Shown here in pieces: positions 1-10,200 of a stretch of 64,000 nt of DNA; the first letter of the stretch is position 1, and every line of letters starts with the position of its first letter. The stretch comes from Phascolarctos cinereus (taxonomy: Eukaryota > Chordata > Mammalia > Diprotodontia > Phascolarctidae): the NCBI RefSeq assembly GCF_002099425.1, contig NW_018344126.1:4428501-4492500 (forward strand), read 5' to 3'. The notes beneath the pieces are model-generated. The model worked only from the letters and a program-made list of their open reading frames with translations, was not told the DNA's origin and did not search any database. The translations under genes and the position numbers were made by a program.

Positions 1-700
1 AAAACAAGCATTTCTATAACATAGTATAATAAAGAAGATTATTGCACATGAAACTACAAGTCTATTATGTACAACCTGCTATTCCTTTTAAATACGTAAT
101 AAAGTTGTCATGTATATTTTTATTTTTTCTTCCCTCCCTACCCCTACCCTAGAGATGGATACCATTAGACACAAATATGTATATATGTAAAATAATTCTA
201 TACATACTTCTATTTATCAGTTCTTCCTCTGGATGCAGATAGCATCTTCCTTCATATTTCCTTTGTAGTTATTTTGGGAATTTATAATAATCAAAATGGC
301 TCATTCTCTCAGAGTTGTTCTTGAAACAGCACTGCCATTACTATATACAACATTCTCTTGGTCCTGCTCATTTCACTCTCCATTATTTCATACAATTCCT
401 TCCATGTTTTTCTAAGATTATTGAGCTCATCATTTCTTATAGCACATAGTATTCCATCACAATCATATACCACAACTTGTTCAGACATTTCCTAATTGGT
501 GAGCTTCCCCTCAATTTCCAGTTCTTTGCCACTACAAAGAGAGTTGCTATAAGTATTTTAGAACATGTAGCTTCTTTTCCTTTTCCCCTAAGCATCTTTG
601 GAAACAAATCTAGTAATGGTATTGACAGGTCAAAGGGTATAGGCAGTTTAATAACTCTTTGGGCATAATTCCAGGTAGTTCTTCAATTTTAGAACATATA
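1..700 (-). mobile_element. LINE-1 3' end (3' UTR and end of ORF2)
   Basis: Read on the minus strand this is the 3' part of a marsupial-type L1. The complement of 'tgctcatttcactct' near 367 is the 'gagtgaaatgagca' block of late ORF2, and the 'catcatttcttatagcac' block near 429 matches the L1 'gccataaaaaatgatga' region. 'atttcctaattggtgagc' near 487 is the familiar L1 'attccccaattgatgggc' signature. The window starts inside the 3' UTR, so the tail lies outside. The inner boundary near 700 is approximate. Family assignment is from recalled L1 3'-end sequence. Confidence 0.75.
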
Positions 701-1084
701 GGTTCTTTTTCTATTATTTCTCAATGGCTGATAAAATAGTTGGGGGCATAGATTACATGTAAGTATTGGTGTAACTAGATGACCTTGTTGTCTTTGGAAA
801 GATACTAGATGGACTCAAGGAAAGACTGACAGAAGTGTTGGATTAGCCAGTAGAAGTCGGTATGTAGCTTTAATTGACAAATGCTAGTACATATTTTCTG
901 CCTTCCATAAGTGTGATGAGAAAGGAAGAGTATAAATAACAGAGCTATTTTTTTCTTCTATAAACACCAGAGATTGATAAACTCAAATATATAACATGAT
1001 TCTCAGAGAGACAGGAAAAGAGTCTCACACAAAACCAAATGAAATCCACTCTATGGTGAGAACAAACATAAATAAGATATTCTT
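701..1084. other. Unassigned AT-rich spacer
   Basis: This lies between two oppositely oriented L1 ends. No open frame, RNA gene or confidently named repeat is visible. The last ~120 bases may be a diverged continuation of the plus-strand L1. Confidence 0.4.
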
Positions 1085-1407
1085 TAAAAAAAAAATCTGG
1101 ATGCTATCTGCATCCAGAGAAAGAAAGGATAAATAGAAGTATGCATACAATTATTTTATAAATCTACATACATATTTGTATCTAATAATTGCCATCTCTA
1201 GAGTGTGGGGGTGGGGTAAGAAAGGAAGAAGAAAGGAAAAAGAAAAAAATTACATGATGATTTTATTATATATTTAAAAGAAATAGCAAGTTGTACATAA
1301 TAGATTTGCGGTTTCATGCACAGTTACATTTTTGCTATACTATGTTATGGAAATGCTTGTTTTATTCCATAAATTAAAAATAAAATAAATAAAACCAAAA
1401 AAAATCA
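1085..1407 (+). mobile_element. LINE-1 3' UTR with A-rich tail
   Basis: This is the same 3' UTR as at 1-250 but in the opposite orientation. 'gttgtacataatagat' near 1291 and 'ctatgttatggaaatgcttg' near 1336 are near-exact reverse complements of bases 1-80. It ends in an A-rich tail (about 1366-1407), so the 3' end is complete and the 5' side is truncated. With bases 1-250 it forms a long imperfect inverted repeat. Confidence 0.75.
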
Positions 1408-1697
1408 CAGTGAAAATCAGCTCCTCAGTTACACCCATAGTTGAATGTTTCTCCCCATATCCATACTTATGGAATGTATTGCTAAATGTTGTTTTGAAGT
1501 TTTTTCTTCATTCATGACTAAATTTGGTTGTTGCTTCAGTGAATTTACTATTTCAGCTCTTTGGATTTATTCTCCATTGGCCTAGTTGGCAAAAATCATT
1601 GTCTTCTTACCTGTGAAATAGATAAAAATGCAAACTGATTCCCAGTCTTGAGATTAACCTTTTTTCCCCCCTTCTTTTTCCCTTTGTATTATGTGAA

Positions 1698-1873
1698 TGT
1701 GGTTTGATAGAGATCTGGCCTTAGAATCATAAAGACCTAGATTCAAGTCCTGTCTCTAACATATAGTAGCTAGGTGATCTTGGGCAAGTCAGTTTAGCTC
1801 ATAGTGTACCCAGGTCACTCTCTAAGGTGTCACTCTCTCTAATGACCACCAATCTGCATTGAGAGAGGGAAAT
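1698..1873 (+). mobile_element. MIR-type CORE-SINE
   Basis: It has the SINE head 'cctagattcaagtcctg' (B-box-like) and the core 'taggtgatcttgggcaagtc'. The 3' part carries the 'aatctgcattgagagaggga' tail variant that recurs at 7826-8045 and 13300-13505. These three copies therefore appear to be one subfamily. The older stretch 1408-1697 before it holds nothing recognisable. Confidence 0.65.
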
Positions 1874-1881
1874 CTTTAGGC

Positions 1882-2055
1882 CAGCAATGTCAAAATCAAA
1901 TAGAAATGGATCTACACAGGCAGCAAACTGACTTACGATATGACAAATAAACATTATCTATGTTGCATTGCATTTTTATTTATTTTGTTAAATATTTTGC
2001 AAATACATTTTAATCCAGTTTTATGATCCCATAGGCAGGAAGTTTGATGCCTCTG
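1882..2055 (+). mobile_element. hAT-type MITE, copy A
   Basis: A 174-base element starts 'cagcaatgtcaaa' and ends 'tttgatgcctctg', giving terminal inverted repeats of roughly 13 bases. It is flanked by 8-base imperfect direct repeats (ctttaggc at 1874-1881, ctctagac at 2056-2063; 6 of 8 match), the hAT hallmark. Its AT-rich middle ('tttatttattttgttaaata') is shared with copy B at 26905-27102. It has no coding capacity. Confidence 0.65.
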
Positions 2056-2063
2056 CTCTAGAC

Positions 2064-2178
2064 TAATAAAATCAATCAATCAATCAATCAAACATTTAAT
2101 AAATGTTTACTATGTTTTAGGTACTACGCTAAGTGTTGGGGATATAAAAAGAGGCTAAGGACAATCCCTGCTGTCAGT
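2064..2178 (-). mobile_element. L2 LINE 3' end
   Basis: A short (TCAA)n run (the L2 3' terminal repeat) is followed by 'gtttactatgttttaggtac' and 'gggatataaaaagaggc', the reverse complement of the L2 3' UTR ('caggcactgtgctaagtgctggg' type). The copy is interrupted at about 2178 by an L1 and probably resumes at 3934. Confidence 0.6.
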
Positions 2179-3933
2179 TTTTCTGGACAGGTAATTCTTG
2201 ATTTTCATCCTAGCTCCTTTTTCCTCTGGAATATCATATTCTAAGCCCTCCAATCCCTTAATGTAGAAGCTGCTAAATTTTGTGTTATCCTGATTGTGTT
2301 TCCACAATACTTGAATTGTTTCTTTCTGGCTGCTTGCAATATTTTCTCCTTGATCTGGGAACTCTGGAATTTGGCTATAATATTTCTAGGAGTTTTCTTT
2401 TTGGTATCACTTTCAGGAGATGATCAGTGGATTCTTTCAATTTCGATTTTACCCTCTGGTTCTAGAATATCAGGGCAGTTTTCCTTGATACTTTCTTGAA
2501 AGATGATGTCTAGACTTTTTTTGATCATGGCTTTCAGGTAGTCCAATAATTTTTAAAATTATTTCTCCTGGATCTATTTTTCAGGTTAGTTTTTTTCCAA
2601 TGAGATATTTCATATTGTCTTCTATTTTTTATTCTTTTGGTTTTGTTTTATAATTTCTTGATTTCTCACAGAGTCATTAGCTTCCATTTGCTCCATTCTA
2701 ATTTTTAAGGAATTATTTTGCTCAGTAAACTTTTGGATCTTTATTCCATTTGGCCAATTATGCTTTTTAAGGCATTCTTCTTCTCATTGGCTTTTTGGAC
2801 CTCTTTTCCCATTTGGGTTAGTCTATTTTTTTAGGTATTATTTTCTTCTGTATTTTTTGGGCCTCCTTTAGCAAGCTGTTGACTCATTTTTCATGATTTT
2901 CTTGCATCACTTTCATTTCTCTTTCCAATTTTTCTTTTACTTCCTTACTTGCTTTTCAAAATCCTTTTTTTGAGCTCTTCCATGGTCTGAGAACAAATAG
3001 TATTTTTCCTGGAGGCTTTGGATGTAGGAGCTTTGACTTTGTTGTCTTCTTTTGGTCGTATATTTTGATCTTCTTTGTCACCAAAGTAAAATTCTATAGT
3101 CTGAAATTTTCCCACTATTTGTTCATATTCTCAGCCAATTACTTGACTTTTTAACTCTTTGTTAAGGTAGGTCTCTGTTTCCAGTGTGAAGGGTGTACTG
3201 TCCCAAGCTTTAAAGGTTTTGTGCAGCTGTTTTCAGAAAACTTCTAGGGACCTGTAAATTTTCAGTTCTTCTAAGGTGATATGATCAAAGGAGAAGTGTT
3301 TACTTCTTTCCTGGCCCATGCTCTGGTGTGTGAGTGACCACAAGCACTCTTTTCTGCTCTGCAACTGTGAGGAGGATTCCTTCTTCATGGCTACCACAAG
3401 GTCCACCATGCCAATGCTCCTCCTTGCCTCAGGATTGCCACCAGAAATGCGATACAGATCCAAGCATGGGCAAAGCAAGAGAATCCTGCCTCAGTGCCAG
3501 CAAAGAGATCACTACAATCCCCCCTGATTAGCCACTTGATTCCCTCACTATCTATGGGCTGAGAGCTTGGGAAACAGCCACTACTGTTGCCCCAGGGTGG
3601 CAGCAGGGCTGGGACCAGACCATGCTCCTCTCTCACCCAGGTCTGACAGACCTTTCCTACTGACCTTCTAAGTTGTCTTTGGCATTTGTGGGTTAAAAAG
3701 TCTGGAAATCACTGCAGCTGCCTATGATTCAGTTCCTTGAGGCCTGTTCCAGGTTTACTGGGACCCCATCTTTGCTTATGTGGCCCATGCTGGAAATTTG
3801 TTTCACTCTGTCTGTTTGTGGGTTCAGCTGCTCTAGAATTTGATTAGAGTCATTTTTACATGTATTTGAGGGGTTTGGGGGAGAGCTCAAGCAAGTCACT
3901 GCTTTTACTCCACCATCTTGGCTCTGCCTCTTG
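2179..3933 (-). mobile_element. LINE-1 5' portion: 5' UTR and ORF1 remnant
   Basis: On the minus strand the element starts near 3933 with the complement of 'ccaccatcttggctctgcc', the 'gccaagatgg' start typical of full-length L1. A GC-richer 5' UTR follows (about 3933-3200), then an ORF1 remnant (about 3190-2200) whose diverged translation is rich in K, E, Q and L, as expected of the ORF1p coiled coil and RNA-binding region. ORF2 and the 3' UTR are missing, so the copy retains its 5' end but not its 3' end, the reverse of usual L1 truncation. The reading frame is broken in many places and no product is expected. Confidence 0.7.
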
Positions 3934-4150
3934 AGTTGGACTTTGAAGGCATTACAGACATCAGGAATAATGTGAATAGAACAGTGAGCATACTGGGTAT
4001 GTTTGAAGAGAATAACTTGTAGTGTTGAATGAGGGAAGGACATATTGGTAGATAAAGCAGGAAAGATAAATAGATAGAGTATGGTAGGCTTGAAATGCCA
4101 AGCGAGGAATCTGAGCTTTATTTGTTAAGTAATAAGGAGCTAGTGCAGAT
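3934..4150 (-). mobile_element. L2 LINE fragment (continuation)
   Basis: 'gagttggactttgaaggcat' corresponds to the L2 minus-strand block 'gagctgagtcttgaagga'. 'gctttatttgttaagtaat' followed by 'aggagctagtgcag' corresponds to the L2 'tttattctgtaggcaatggggagcc' block. This suggests the L1 at 2179-3933 landed inside one L2 copy. Confidence 0.5.
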
Positions 4151-4370
4151 CATCATTATTATTATTTAGATATCTTTTATTTATTAAGTTCATTTTTAAA
4201 ATCTTGAGTTCTAAATTCTCTTCCTCCTGCCGGTCCCTCACCCACTCACTGAGAAGGCAAGCAATATAATACCTATTAGATATATGAAGTCATGCAAAAC
4301 CTATATCCATATTAGCTATGTTGAAAAAAAAAAACAACCAAGAAAAATAAAGTAGAAAAAATGCTTCAAT
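4151..4370 (-). mobile_element. LINE-1 3' end fragment with target duplication
   Basis: The reverse complement of an L1 3' UTR, with the shared block 'cactcactgagaaggcaagc' also found at 8250 and 26739. It is bounded by an 11-base direct repeat with one mismatch, ctagtgcagat (4140-4150) and ctaatgcagat (4371-4381). It is therefore a 5'-truncated insertion of about 220 bases into the L2. Confidence 0.7.
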
Positions 4371-4610
4371 CTAATGCAGATTTTTAAAGCAGAAGACTGA
4401 CATTTCCAGTGAATGAAAGTTTGAACATTAGAAAGAAAGAAGGGTTATTTGAAGGGTCAAACTCCCTAATGAGATCAGAAGGAATGGGATAGAGGGAAGT
4501 GGCAGAAGTGTTAGCCTTGGCAAGGAGAAGGACCGCTTCATCCCGAAAGACTGGAGAAAAGAATGACAGAATGGGCGTATGATGATGTACAACCTCTCCA
4601 ACATTGAGAT
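4371..4610 (-). mobile_element. L2 ORF2 (reverse transcriptase) remnant
   Basis: Minus-strand translation across 4384-4617 includes 'ATSLYPIPSDLIREFDPS', resembling the 'DPIPS-LL' stretch at the start of the L2/CR1-clade reverse-transcriptase domain. The frame is open over about 77 codons but is only a fragment. Assignment to L2 rather than another CR1-clade LINE is from memory. Confidence 0.55.
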
Positions 4611-4790
4611 TTGTCACTTTTTGTCATCTTTGTCAATTTGCAGAGTAAGAGGTCAAATGTCAGGGTTGTTTTTCTTATTAATAGTGATTTGGAGCATTCT
4701 TTTCTGTGATTATTAGTACTTTGCAATTCTTTTTTTGAGAATTGTTTGCTCATATCCTTTGCCCACTTTTATGTTGGGAAATGGTTATCA

Positions 4791-4821
<31 letters not shown>

Positions 4822-5345
4822 TGTATGTGTGTATGTTCATACACACACATATATATGATATATAAACAATTTTATTTATATATGTTAAGTATGTATATAT
4901 ATATTAAGGGTTAAGTAAGATAAACAATTTTATTTACATATGTATATATGTGTGTATATACATTTATATATGTGTATTTATATAGATATATAAATATAAT
5001 TGTTTACATATCTTAGATAATTAATCCTCATCAGAAAAATTTGATAGAAGCTTTTTTTTTTCCCATTTCACTATTTCCCTTCTTATCCTAGGTGTATTAA
5101 ATTTTCTGTATGGAAGTTTTTCCAATAATCAAATTTATTTATTTCATCTTTTGTAATTACCTCTATCCCTTGTTTGGTTAAGAATACTTTTCCTACCCAA
5201 AGCTTTGAGACATATATGATCTGCTTCTCTTCTAATTTTTTAACAGTATGATCTTTAATATTAAGGTCATATATCCATTTAGAACGTATTATGGAAAATA
5301 GTGTAAGGTATTGGTCTAAGCCTAATTTCTGCCAGACTGCTTTCT
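4611..5345 (-). mobile_element. LINE-1 ORF2 3' region, interrupted by a microsatellite
   Basis: The reverse complement contains L1 ORF2-end blocks: 'atagtgatttggagcattc' near 4682, 'ctcatatcctttgcccac' near 4749, and 'ggtattggtctaagcctaat' near 5308 (L1 'gtgtaaggaagggatccag' equivalent). A TG/TA-rich microsatellite (about 4791-4995) has expanded in the middle. Both ends are truncated. Confidence 0.7.
4791..4995. repeat. (TG)n and TATA-rich microsatellite
   Basis: A (TG)n run of about 40 bases is followed by interrupted ACATATATA and TATGTATATA tracts, lying within the L1 remnant. Confidence 0.85.
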
Positions 5346-6220
5346 AATAAGTTTGATTCTTAACTCCACCTCTCTTACTCTTGAGTTAATCAAATCTCAT
5401 CCTTCCTCCCCACCCCCTGATTATTAGAAATTTGGAATTATTCTTTCATGTTATTGCTATTTATATTTTCTGGTACATTTGATATTACTTTAATTATTCC
5501 ACAATGATATCTTACATTATATCCCCTTCTCTAATATCCTATGTCTCCTATGTAATTTGTTCTCTACTTGTGTAGTTTCTGACAAAGAAATGCATACTCT
5601 TCATATTGACATATTTATATAAATCTGGTCCCAGAGCTAATCACTAGGAAGCATGATCTTCATACACTTCTTTTGCAGATTAAGCCTCATTTATATTAAC
5701 TATCCTTTGATTTGCTGTGCATGACACATTGAAAGTGCCTTTTAAGGAGGGAGCGTTTCATCACCCTTCCTCCCTCACCTATTGCCAGTGCTTTAGCTCC
5801 CATTTTTTCTTATAACTGAGAACCCTGGAATCTCTCTGGCTTTCTTCCCCTGCCTAACTTCAGGCTCCAGGAAACCCCGAGAAGGATAGTCCAATGGGAA
5901 TCTAGAAATGGTACCTATTTTTTTTCTCTTACCTTCTGAGACGCTTTTCCTAAAAGTTGTGCATTTTGCTTTCATTCCCATTATTCCAATGTGTGTTTGT
6001 GTATTTTGTCTCATGAATGTCAGTCTTGTTAGCCTCATCTGTCTTTCTGCCTAACTATGATGTGTATGAGGACCTCTTCTAGGCTGTTAAGGCTTAATTC
6101 CTCATATAAAGTAGTTACACAAATGAGCCAATTCTCATTTTGGAGAAGGATGATTTGCATACTTGTCTTTGAGTCAAGATGTCAACGATGTGATCGATGT
6201 ATACCTAAATTATGTATGCT
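5346..6220. other. Unassigned non-coding stretch
   Basis: AT-rich single-copy-looking DNA. Short open frames (minus 5793-6038, plus 6057-6257) show no domain, signal peptide or codon pattern. No RNA gene is recognised. Confidence 0.4.
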
Positions 6221-6224
6221 TAAT

Positions 6225-6490
6225 AAATCTACACTCTTGTTTTCAGAGGAAAAATAAGAAAGTGTCCTCTAGGTTGTTCTCCCATCTCGCTAATGAGTAT
6301 GTCTTATAGAACTGAATCAAAGGCCTATTAAAGTCAATATCTATCATGTTTTTTTGCTAGGTCATCACTCTTTCATAAAAGGAGATTAGTATTGTTTTGT
6401 CAGTGTTTTATTTTTTTTTTCTACAAAGTTTAGGTATCTACCAGTTGATTGTTTGACAGTATTTTTGCAGTTACTAAAATTAAGCTGTTC
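6225..6490 (-). mobile_element. L3/CR1 LINE fragment
   Basis: 'cataaaaggagattagtatt' and the preceding 'cctattaaagtcaatatc' match the reverse complement of the CR1/L3 ORF2 end ('aaggccttgctgaaatccaggta' and 'aaaggaaatcaggtt' type). Strongly diverged. Confidence 0.5.
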
Positions 6491-6594
6491 AAGCTCTGTC
6501 ATGCAGGGCATTTTGTCCTCTTTTTAGAGACAGTAGTTCCTCTTGCCCCATTTGTGTGTACCCCATTAGTTTTTTTTGAGGTTTTTGAAAGACG

Positions 6595-6889
6595 GTAACC
6601 AAGAAAATTAATAAGATCTTAGACTTCATGAGGAAGGCATGGCTCCAGGAATAGGGGGGTGATAGTCCCTTACTTTTTTGTCCTTGTTAGGGCACATCTG
6701 GAATGCCCCATTCAGTTCTGGGTAGCACATTTTAGGAAGAACATGGAGAAACCACAGTATGTCTAGAGAAGGGTAACCAGTGAAGGACCTCAAGTCCATG
6801 CTAAATGAGGATTGGTTAAAAGAACTGGGGATGAGAAACAAAGATTTAGGGGAAATATCATAAAAGTCTTCGGATAGTTAAAGTATTAT
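6595..6889 (+). mobile_element. L3/CR1 LINE 3' fragment
   Basis: 'gcacatctggaatgcccca', 'cagttctgggtagcacattt' and 'gaagggtaaccagtgaagga' are the plus-sense end of CR1/L3 ORF2 ('ccacatctggagtattgtgttcagttctgggcgccac'-type block). Orientation is opposite to the piece at 6225-6490. Confidence 0.7.
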
Positions 6890-7235
6890 CAGTCAGTCCA
6901 TCAGTCAATAAAGATTTATTAAGTGCCTACTATGTGCCAGGCATGGTGCTAAGTGCTAAGGTTACTAAGAAAGGTAAAAGATAGTCCGTGCTCTCAAGGA
7001 GCTCACAATCTAGTTGGGGGCTGAGGGGGGACACAACATGCAAACCACTGTATAAACAAGATATATGCAGGATAAATTTGAAATAATCAACAGAGGGAAG
7101 ACACTAAAATTAAGGGGGATTAGGAAAGCCTTCTGGGAGATGGATTAGGCTTGTTCTTCTTGGCTCCCAAAAGCAGAACTGGGATCAGTGAGCAAGTGGC
7201 AAAGAGGCATTTGGGACTTGAAAGGAAGGAAACTT
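6890..7235 (-). mobile_element. L2 LINE 3' end
   Basis: 'gcctactatgtgccaggca', 'tctcaaggagctcacaatct', 'aggaaagccttctgggag' and 'gggacttgaaaggaagg' are successive reverse-complement blocks of the L2 3' UTR. Confidence 0.7.
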
Positions 7236-7339
7236 TTCCAGAGGTCTCCATAAGTCAAATGAATTGCCTTAGGAGACAGTGGTTTCCCTTTACCTGAGAT
7301 CTTCATGCAAAGGCTGCTTGATCACCTGTCTGTCATACC

Positions 7340-7592
7340 TTGTTTAATAACAAGTGCTAGCATTTATTTAGTATTTAAGGTGTGTAAAGCACTTTACAAA
7401 TATTTCTTTTTATCCTCACAACCACCCTGGGTCATATTAATTTCCACAATTTTCTAGATCAGGAAACTGAGGCAGAAAGAGGGTGACTTTCCCAGTTACA
7501 TTGATAGTGTCTGGTTTGAACGCAGAGATTCCTGACTCCACATCCAGTGTACTTTCCTCCAAGCCACCTTGCTGCCTGCAGTACAAAGCCAG
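7340..7592 (-). mobile_element. MIR/THER CORE-SINE
   Basis: The full reverse-complement layout of MIR: 'aaagcactttacaaatattt', 'atcctcacaaccaccctggg', 'gatcaggaaactgaggcag', then 'ctccaagccacct' from the tRNA-like head. Confidence 0.8.
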
Positions 7593-7825
7593 CATCTTAA
7601 TTTCTAGCTCCTGGAGTCACCTGTTCCAATCGTCAGAGAATAGTTCACTACTCTGGAAAAGCTGAATCACGTCTAAGTCACATCCCAAGTTACTGCCAAA
7701 ACCAAGATGAGGATTCCTATCTCTTAACAACAGATTCTGCCATTTGTATACTATCTTGTCTTCCTTGATGGGATTTTTTGATGTTAACGTGAACCATTTT
7801 TTGTTGTTGTTCTAATCTTGTAATT

Positions 7826-8045
7826 GAGAGGAAGTGGTGTAATGGGTAGAGAGGAGGTGTCTGAGTCAGGAACACCTGGATTCAAAACCTTTCTCTGGCA
7901 CAAAGCAGTTGTGTGACCTTGGTCAAGACAACCTCTCACTGCCTGAGACACAATTCTCTAAGACTAAGAATTGCAAAGCAGGTGCTGATCTCCATTTTTA
8001 GTGGGACCAGGAATACCCTGTCCCAATGAAATCGTAGGCCTAGGC
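7826..8045 (+). mobile_element. MIR-type CORE-SINE, alternate 3' tail
   Basis: The head 'aatgggtagagaggaggtgt', the core 'ttgtgtgaccttggtcaaga' and the tail 'gcaggtgctgatctccattt' place it in the same tail subfamily as 1698 and 13300. Confidence 0.7.
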
Positions 8046-8249
8046 CCTAACCTGCTTTCTGACCTCCCCCCCAAAAAAACATAAACAAAACACCCCTTAG
8101 TCTTTCTGCTTACAAGAGGATAAAATCCAAATCTTGATCTAATGTCAAATTCTATTTGTAAAAAAATTTGTAAAAAAAAATAGGATATAAAAAGTCTGAA
8201 GATGTTTTGAGAGATCATTGAGTGAATTCTCTTGCTTAGGGGTATATTG

Positions 8250-8402
8250 TTCTTTTATTTATTTTTGAATTATTGTTTTTGAATTCATTTTAAAAATATT
8301 AAGTTCCAAACTTACTCCTTCCTGCCAGGCCCTCACCCACTCATTGAGAAGGCAAGCAATATAATACCTATTATATATATATGAAATCATAAAAAAGCAT
8401 TC
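8250..8402 (-). mobile_element. LINE-1 3' end fragment
   Basis: Shares 'tcattgagaaggcaagcaat' and 'aatacctattatatatatat' with 4151-4370 and 26739-26880. It is 5'-truncated; the T-rich left side (8251-8280) is the complement of the A tail. The following 8403-8570 is unassigned. Confidence 0.65.
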
Positions 8403-8574
8403 AAGTCCAATCACAATCTCAAAGACTTCTTTAGGAGACTCCAGAGCTTCTATAATAGATTCTAATTTTTCCCTGTACCTCCTTATTTGGAAGCCAAATC
8501 CTTCATGACACAACATTAACTGATTTCTTTTAGTTTTTCCTTCAGTGTAGATGGAAGGCCACAGGCAAGACATT

Positions 8575-8915
8575 TCATCACCTATGTGTCAATCACTGTG
8601 CTTTACAAATATTATCCCATTTGACCCTCACAACAACCCAGTATCACTATCCCCATTTTACAGTTGCGGAAACTGAGGCAATCAGAGGTTAAATGACTTG
8701 CTCAGAGTTCAACATGTAGTAAGTGACTGAGGCTGGAGTTAATTCCAGGCCTGCCCTGGGCCACTTGTGCTTCACTAATTTTGTGACCTTGGGCAAGGTC
8801 ATCTCTCTGGGCCTCAATTTTCTCAGCCCAGAAATGAGGCTTTTGGACTAGACGATCTTTAAAGTCCTTCCTCTCAATCTCTAAAGTCGAGCTCTTAACT
8901 CCATGATCCTTTGTC
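8575..8915. mobile_element. Two abutting MIR-type SINEs, head to head
   Basis: 8575-8762 is a minus-strand MIR ('cattttacagttgcggaaac', 'gaggctggagttaattccag'). 8763-8915 is a plus-strand copy ('tgtgaccttgggcaaggtca') ending in the 'ggactagacgatctttaaag' tail that resembles a CR1/L3 3' end. The head-to-head arrangement gives a short imperfect palindrome. Confidence 0.7.
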
Positions 8916-9329
8916 AAAAGAGGAGTCTGGGGTCGGAAATCATTTTGACGTCATTTGACAATGAGTCATTACGAAGGACAGCAATGTGTGTGCATTCTGG
9001 AGTGTGCATAGCCAGCCTTGGCTGTGTTTATTTGTGTCTTCTCTAACATGAGAAAAGAATACCAAATCAACGAATTAAGCACAATAGCAGAAAGTGATTT
9101 TTTTTTGATTGTTGTTAATCTCAGCTTTGTAGCACCAATCAGGAGTCACCATTACAAGTCCTGATTTCTAGAGATGAAAGATTTAAGTGTTGCTGACACC
9201 TCAGGTATCTTGATACAAATCTTGATCGTCTTGATACAAGTCTTGACATCTTGATACAAATAACCTGTAATAAAGCAAGATCATCATGATTTCCCCACTC
9301 TCTTCTAAGATGGTAATGGCCTCCCAGTG
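8916..9329. other. Unassigned spacer
   Basis: No gene or clear repeat. The minus-strand open frame over 9139-9342 has no recognisable content. A short 'atcttgatacaa' motif repeats three times at 9208-9260. Confidence 0.4.
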
Positions 9330-9592
9330 GGAAAGTGAACAAACACGTATTAAGTGCTTACTATGTGCCAGGCACTGTACTAAGCCCTTAATAAATATCT
9401 CATTTGATCCTCACAAGAATTCTGTGAGGCAGGTGTTGTTTTTATCCTCATTTTACAGTTGAGAAAACTGAGGCAGATAGAGGTTACTTATCCAGGTTCA
9501 CACAGCTAGTAAGTGTCTGAGGCTGGATTTGAACTCAGATTTTCCTAACTCCAGGCCTGGTGCTCTATACACTGAGCAACCTAGTTGCCAGA
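9330..9592 (-). mobile_element. MIR/THER CORE-SINE
   Basis: A nearly full-length reverse complement: 'gcttactatgtgccaggcac', 'tgatcctcacaagaattctg', 'tcacacagctagtaagtgtc', 'gctctatacactgagcaacc'. Confidence 0.85.
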
Positions 9593-9595
9593 TAG

Positions 9596-9915
9596 TAATA
9601 ACTACGTTGTTGTCGTCTGGTCATTTTAGTCATATTCTGACTACTTGTGACTTCATTTGGGATTTTCTTGGCAAAGATATTGGAGTGGTTTGCCATTTCC
9701 TTCTCCAACTCATTTTACAGATGAGGAAACTGAGGGAAACGGGGTTAAGAAACTTGCCCTGGATTACACGGCTAGTAAATTACTGAGGTCATATTTGAAC
9801 TCAGGTCTATCTAACCACAGGCCCACTGCTCTATCCACTGTATCACCTAGCACCCCTGATAACATTTACATAGCAACTTTAAGATTTGCTAAGCACTTTA
9901 TAAATATTACCTCAT
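9596..9915 (-). mobile_element. MAR1-type marsupial SINE, followed by a MIR fragment
   Basis: The long marsupial SINE in reverse: 'ttcatttgggattttcttgg', 'ggagtggtttgccatttcct', 'gatgaggaaactgaggg' and the head 'ctgctctatccactgtatc' to about 9855. A MIR 3' piece ('gctaagcactttataaatat') occupies 9858-9915. Confidence 0.8.
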
Positions 9916-10049
9916 TTTATTAGTGGACTCAGGGGAAAAAAAGGAAATTAAATAAGACAAAATAGAATAATGGAAAGATTTAGTTGACTCTTTTATTCAT
10001 TGGGCCAGCTAATTCCCACCCCATTTTAACAAGAACTTTCGATTTCAGA

Positions 10050-10200
10050 GATAGTGTGGGGAGGTAGAAAGAGCACTGATTTGAAGTAAGAGGACCTATG
10101 TTTGCATACAAACACTTCTAGTCACCAGCTGCATGATTTTGGGCAGGTCATGATCTCTCTGAGACCAAGTTTACTTATCTGTAAAATGTGAGGTCTTCTG
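10050..10200 (+). mobile_element. MIR-type SINE fragment
   Basis: 'aaagagcactgatttgaagt', 'catgattttgggcaggtcat' and 'ttatctgtaaaatgtgaggt' follow MIR order on the plus strand. Confidence 0.65.

Noticed and set aside
3233-3943. GC-richer stretch considered as a CpG island or promoter of a host gene
   Set aside because: It is the 5' UTR of an L1 read in reverse, ending at the canonical L1 start.
9208-9260. Regularly spaced 'cttgatacaa' repeats as a possible CRISPR-like or regulatory array
   Set aside because: Only three imperfect short units with very short spacing; a local tandem duplication is the simpler reading.
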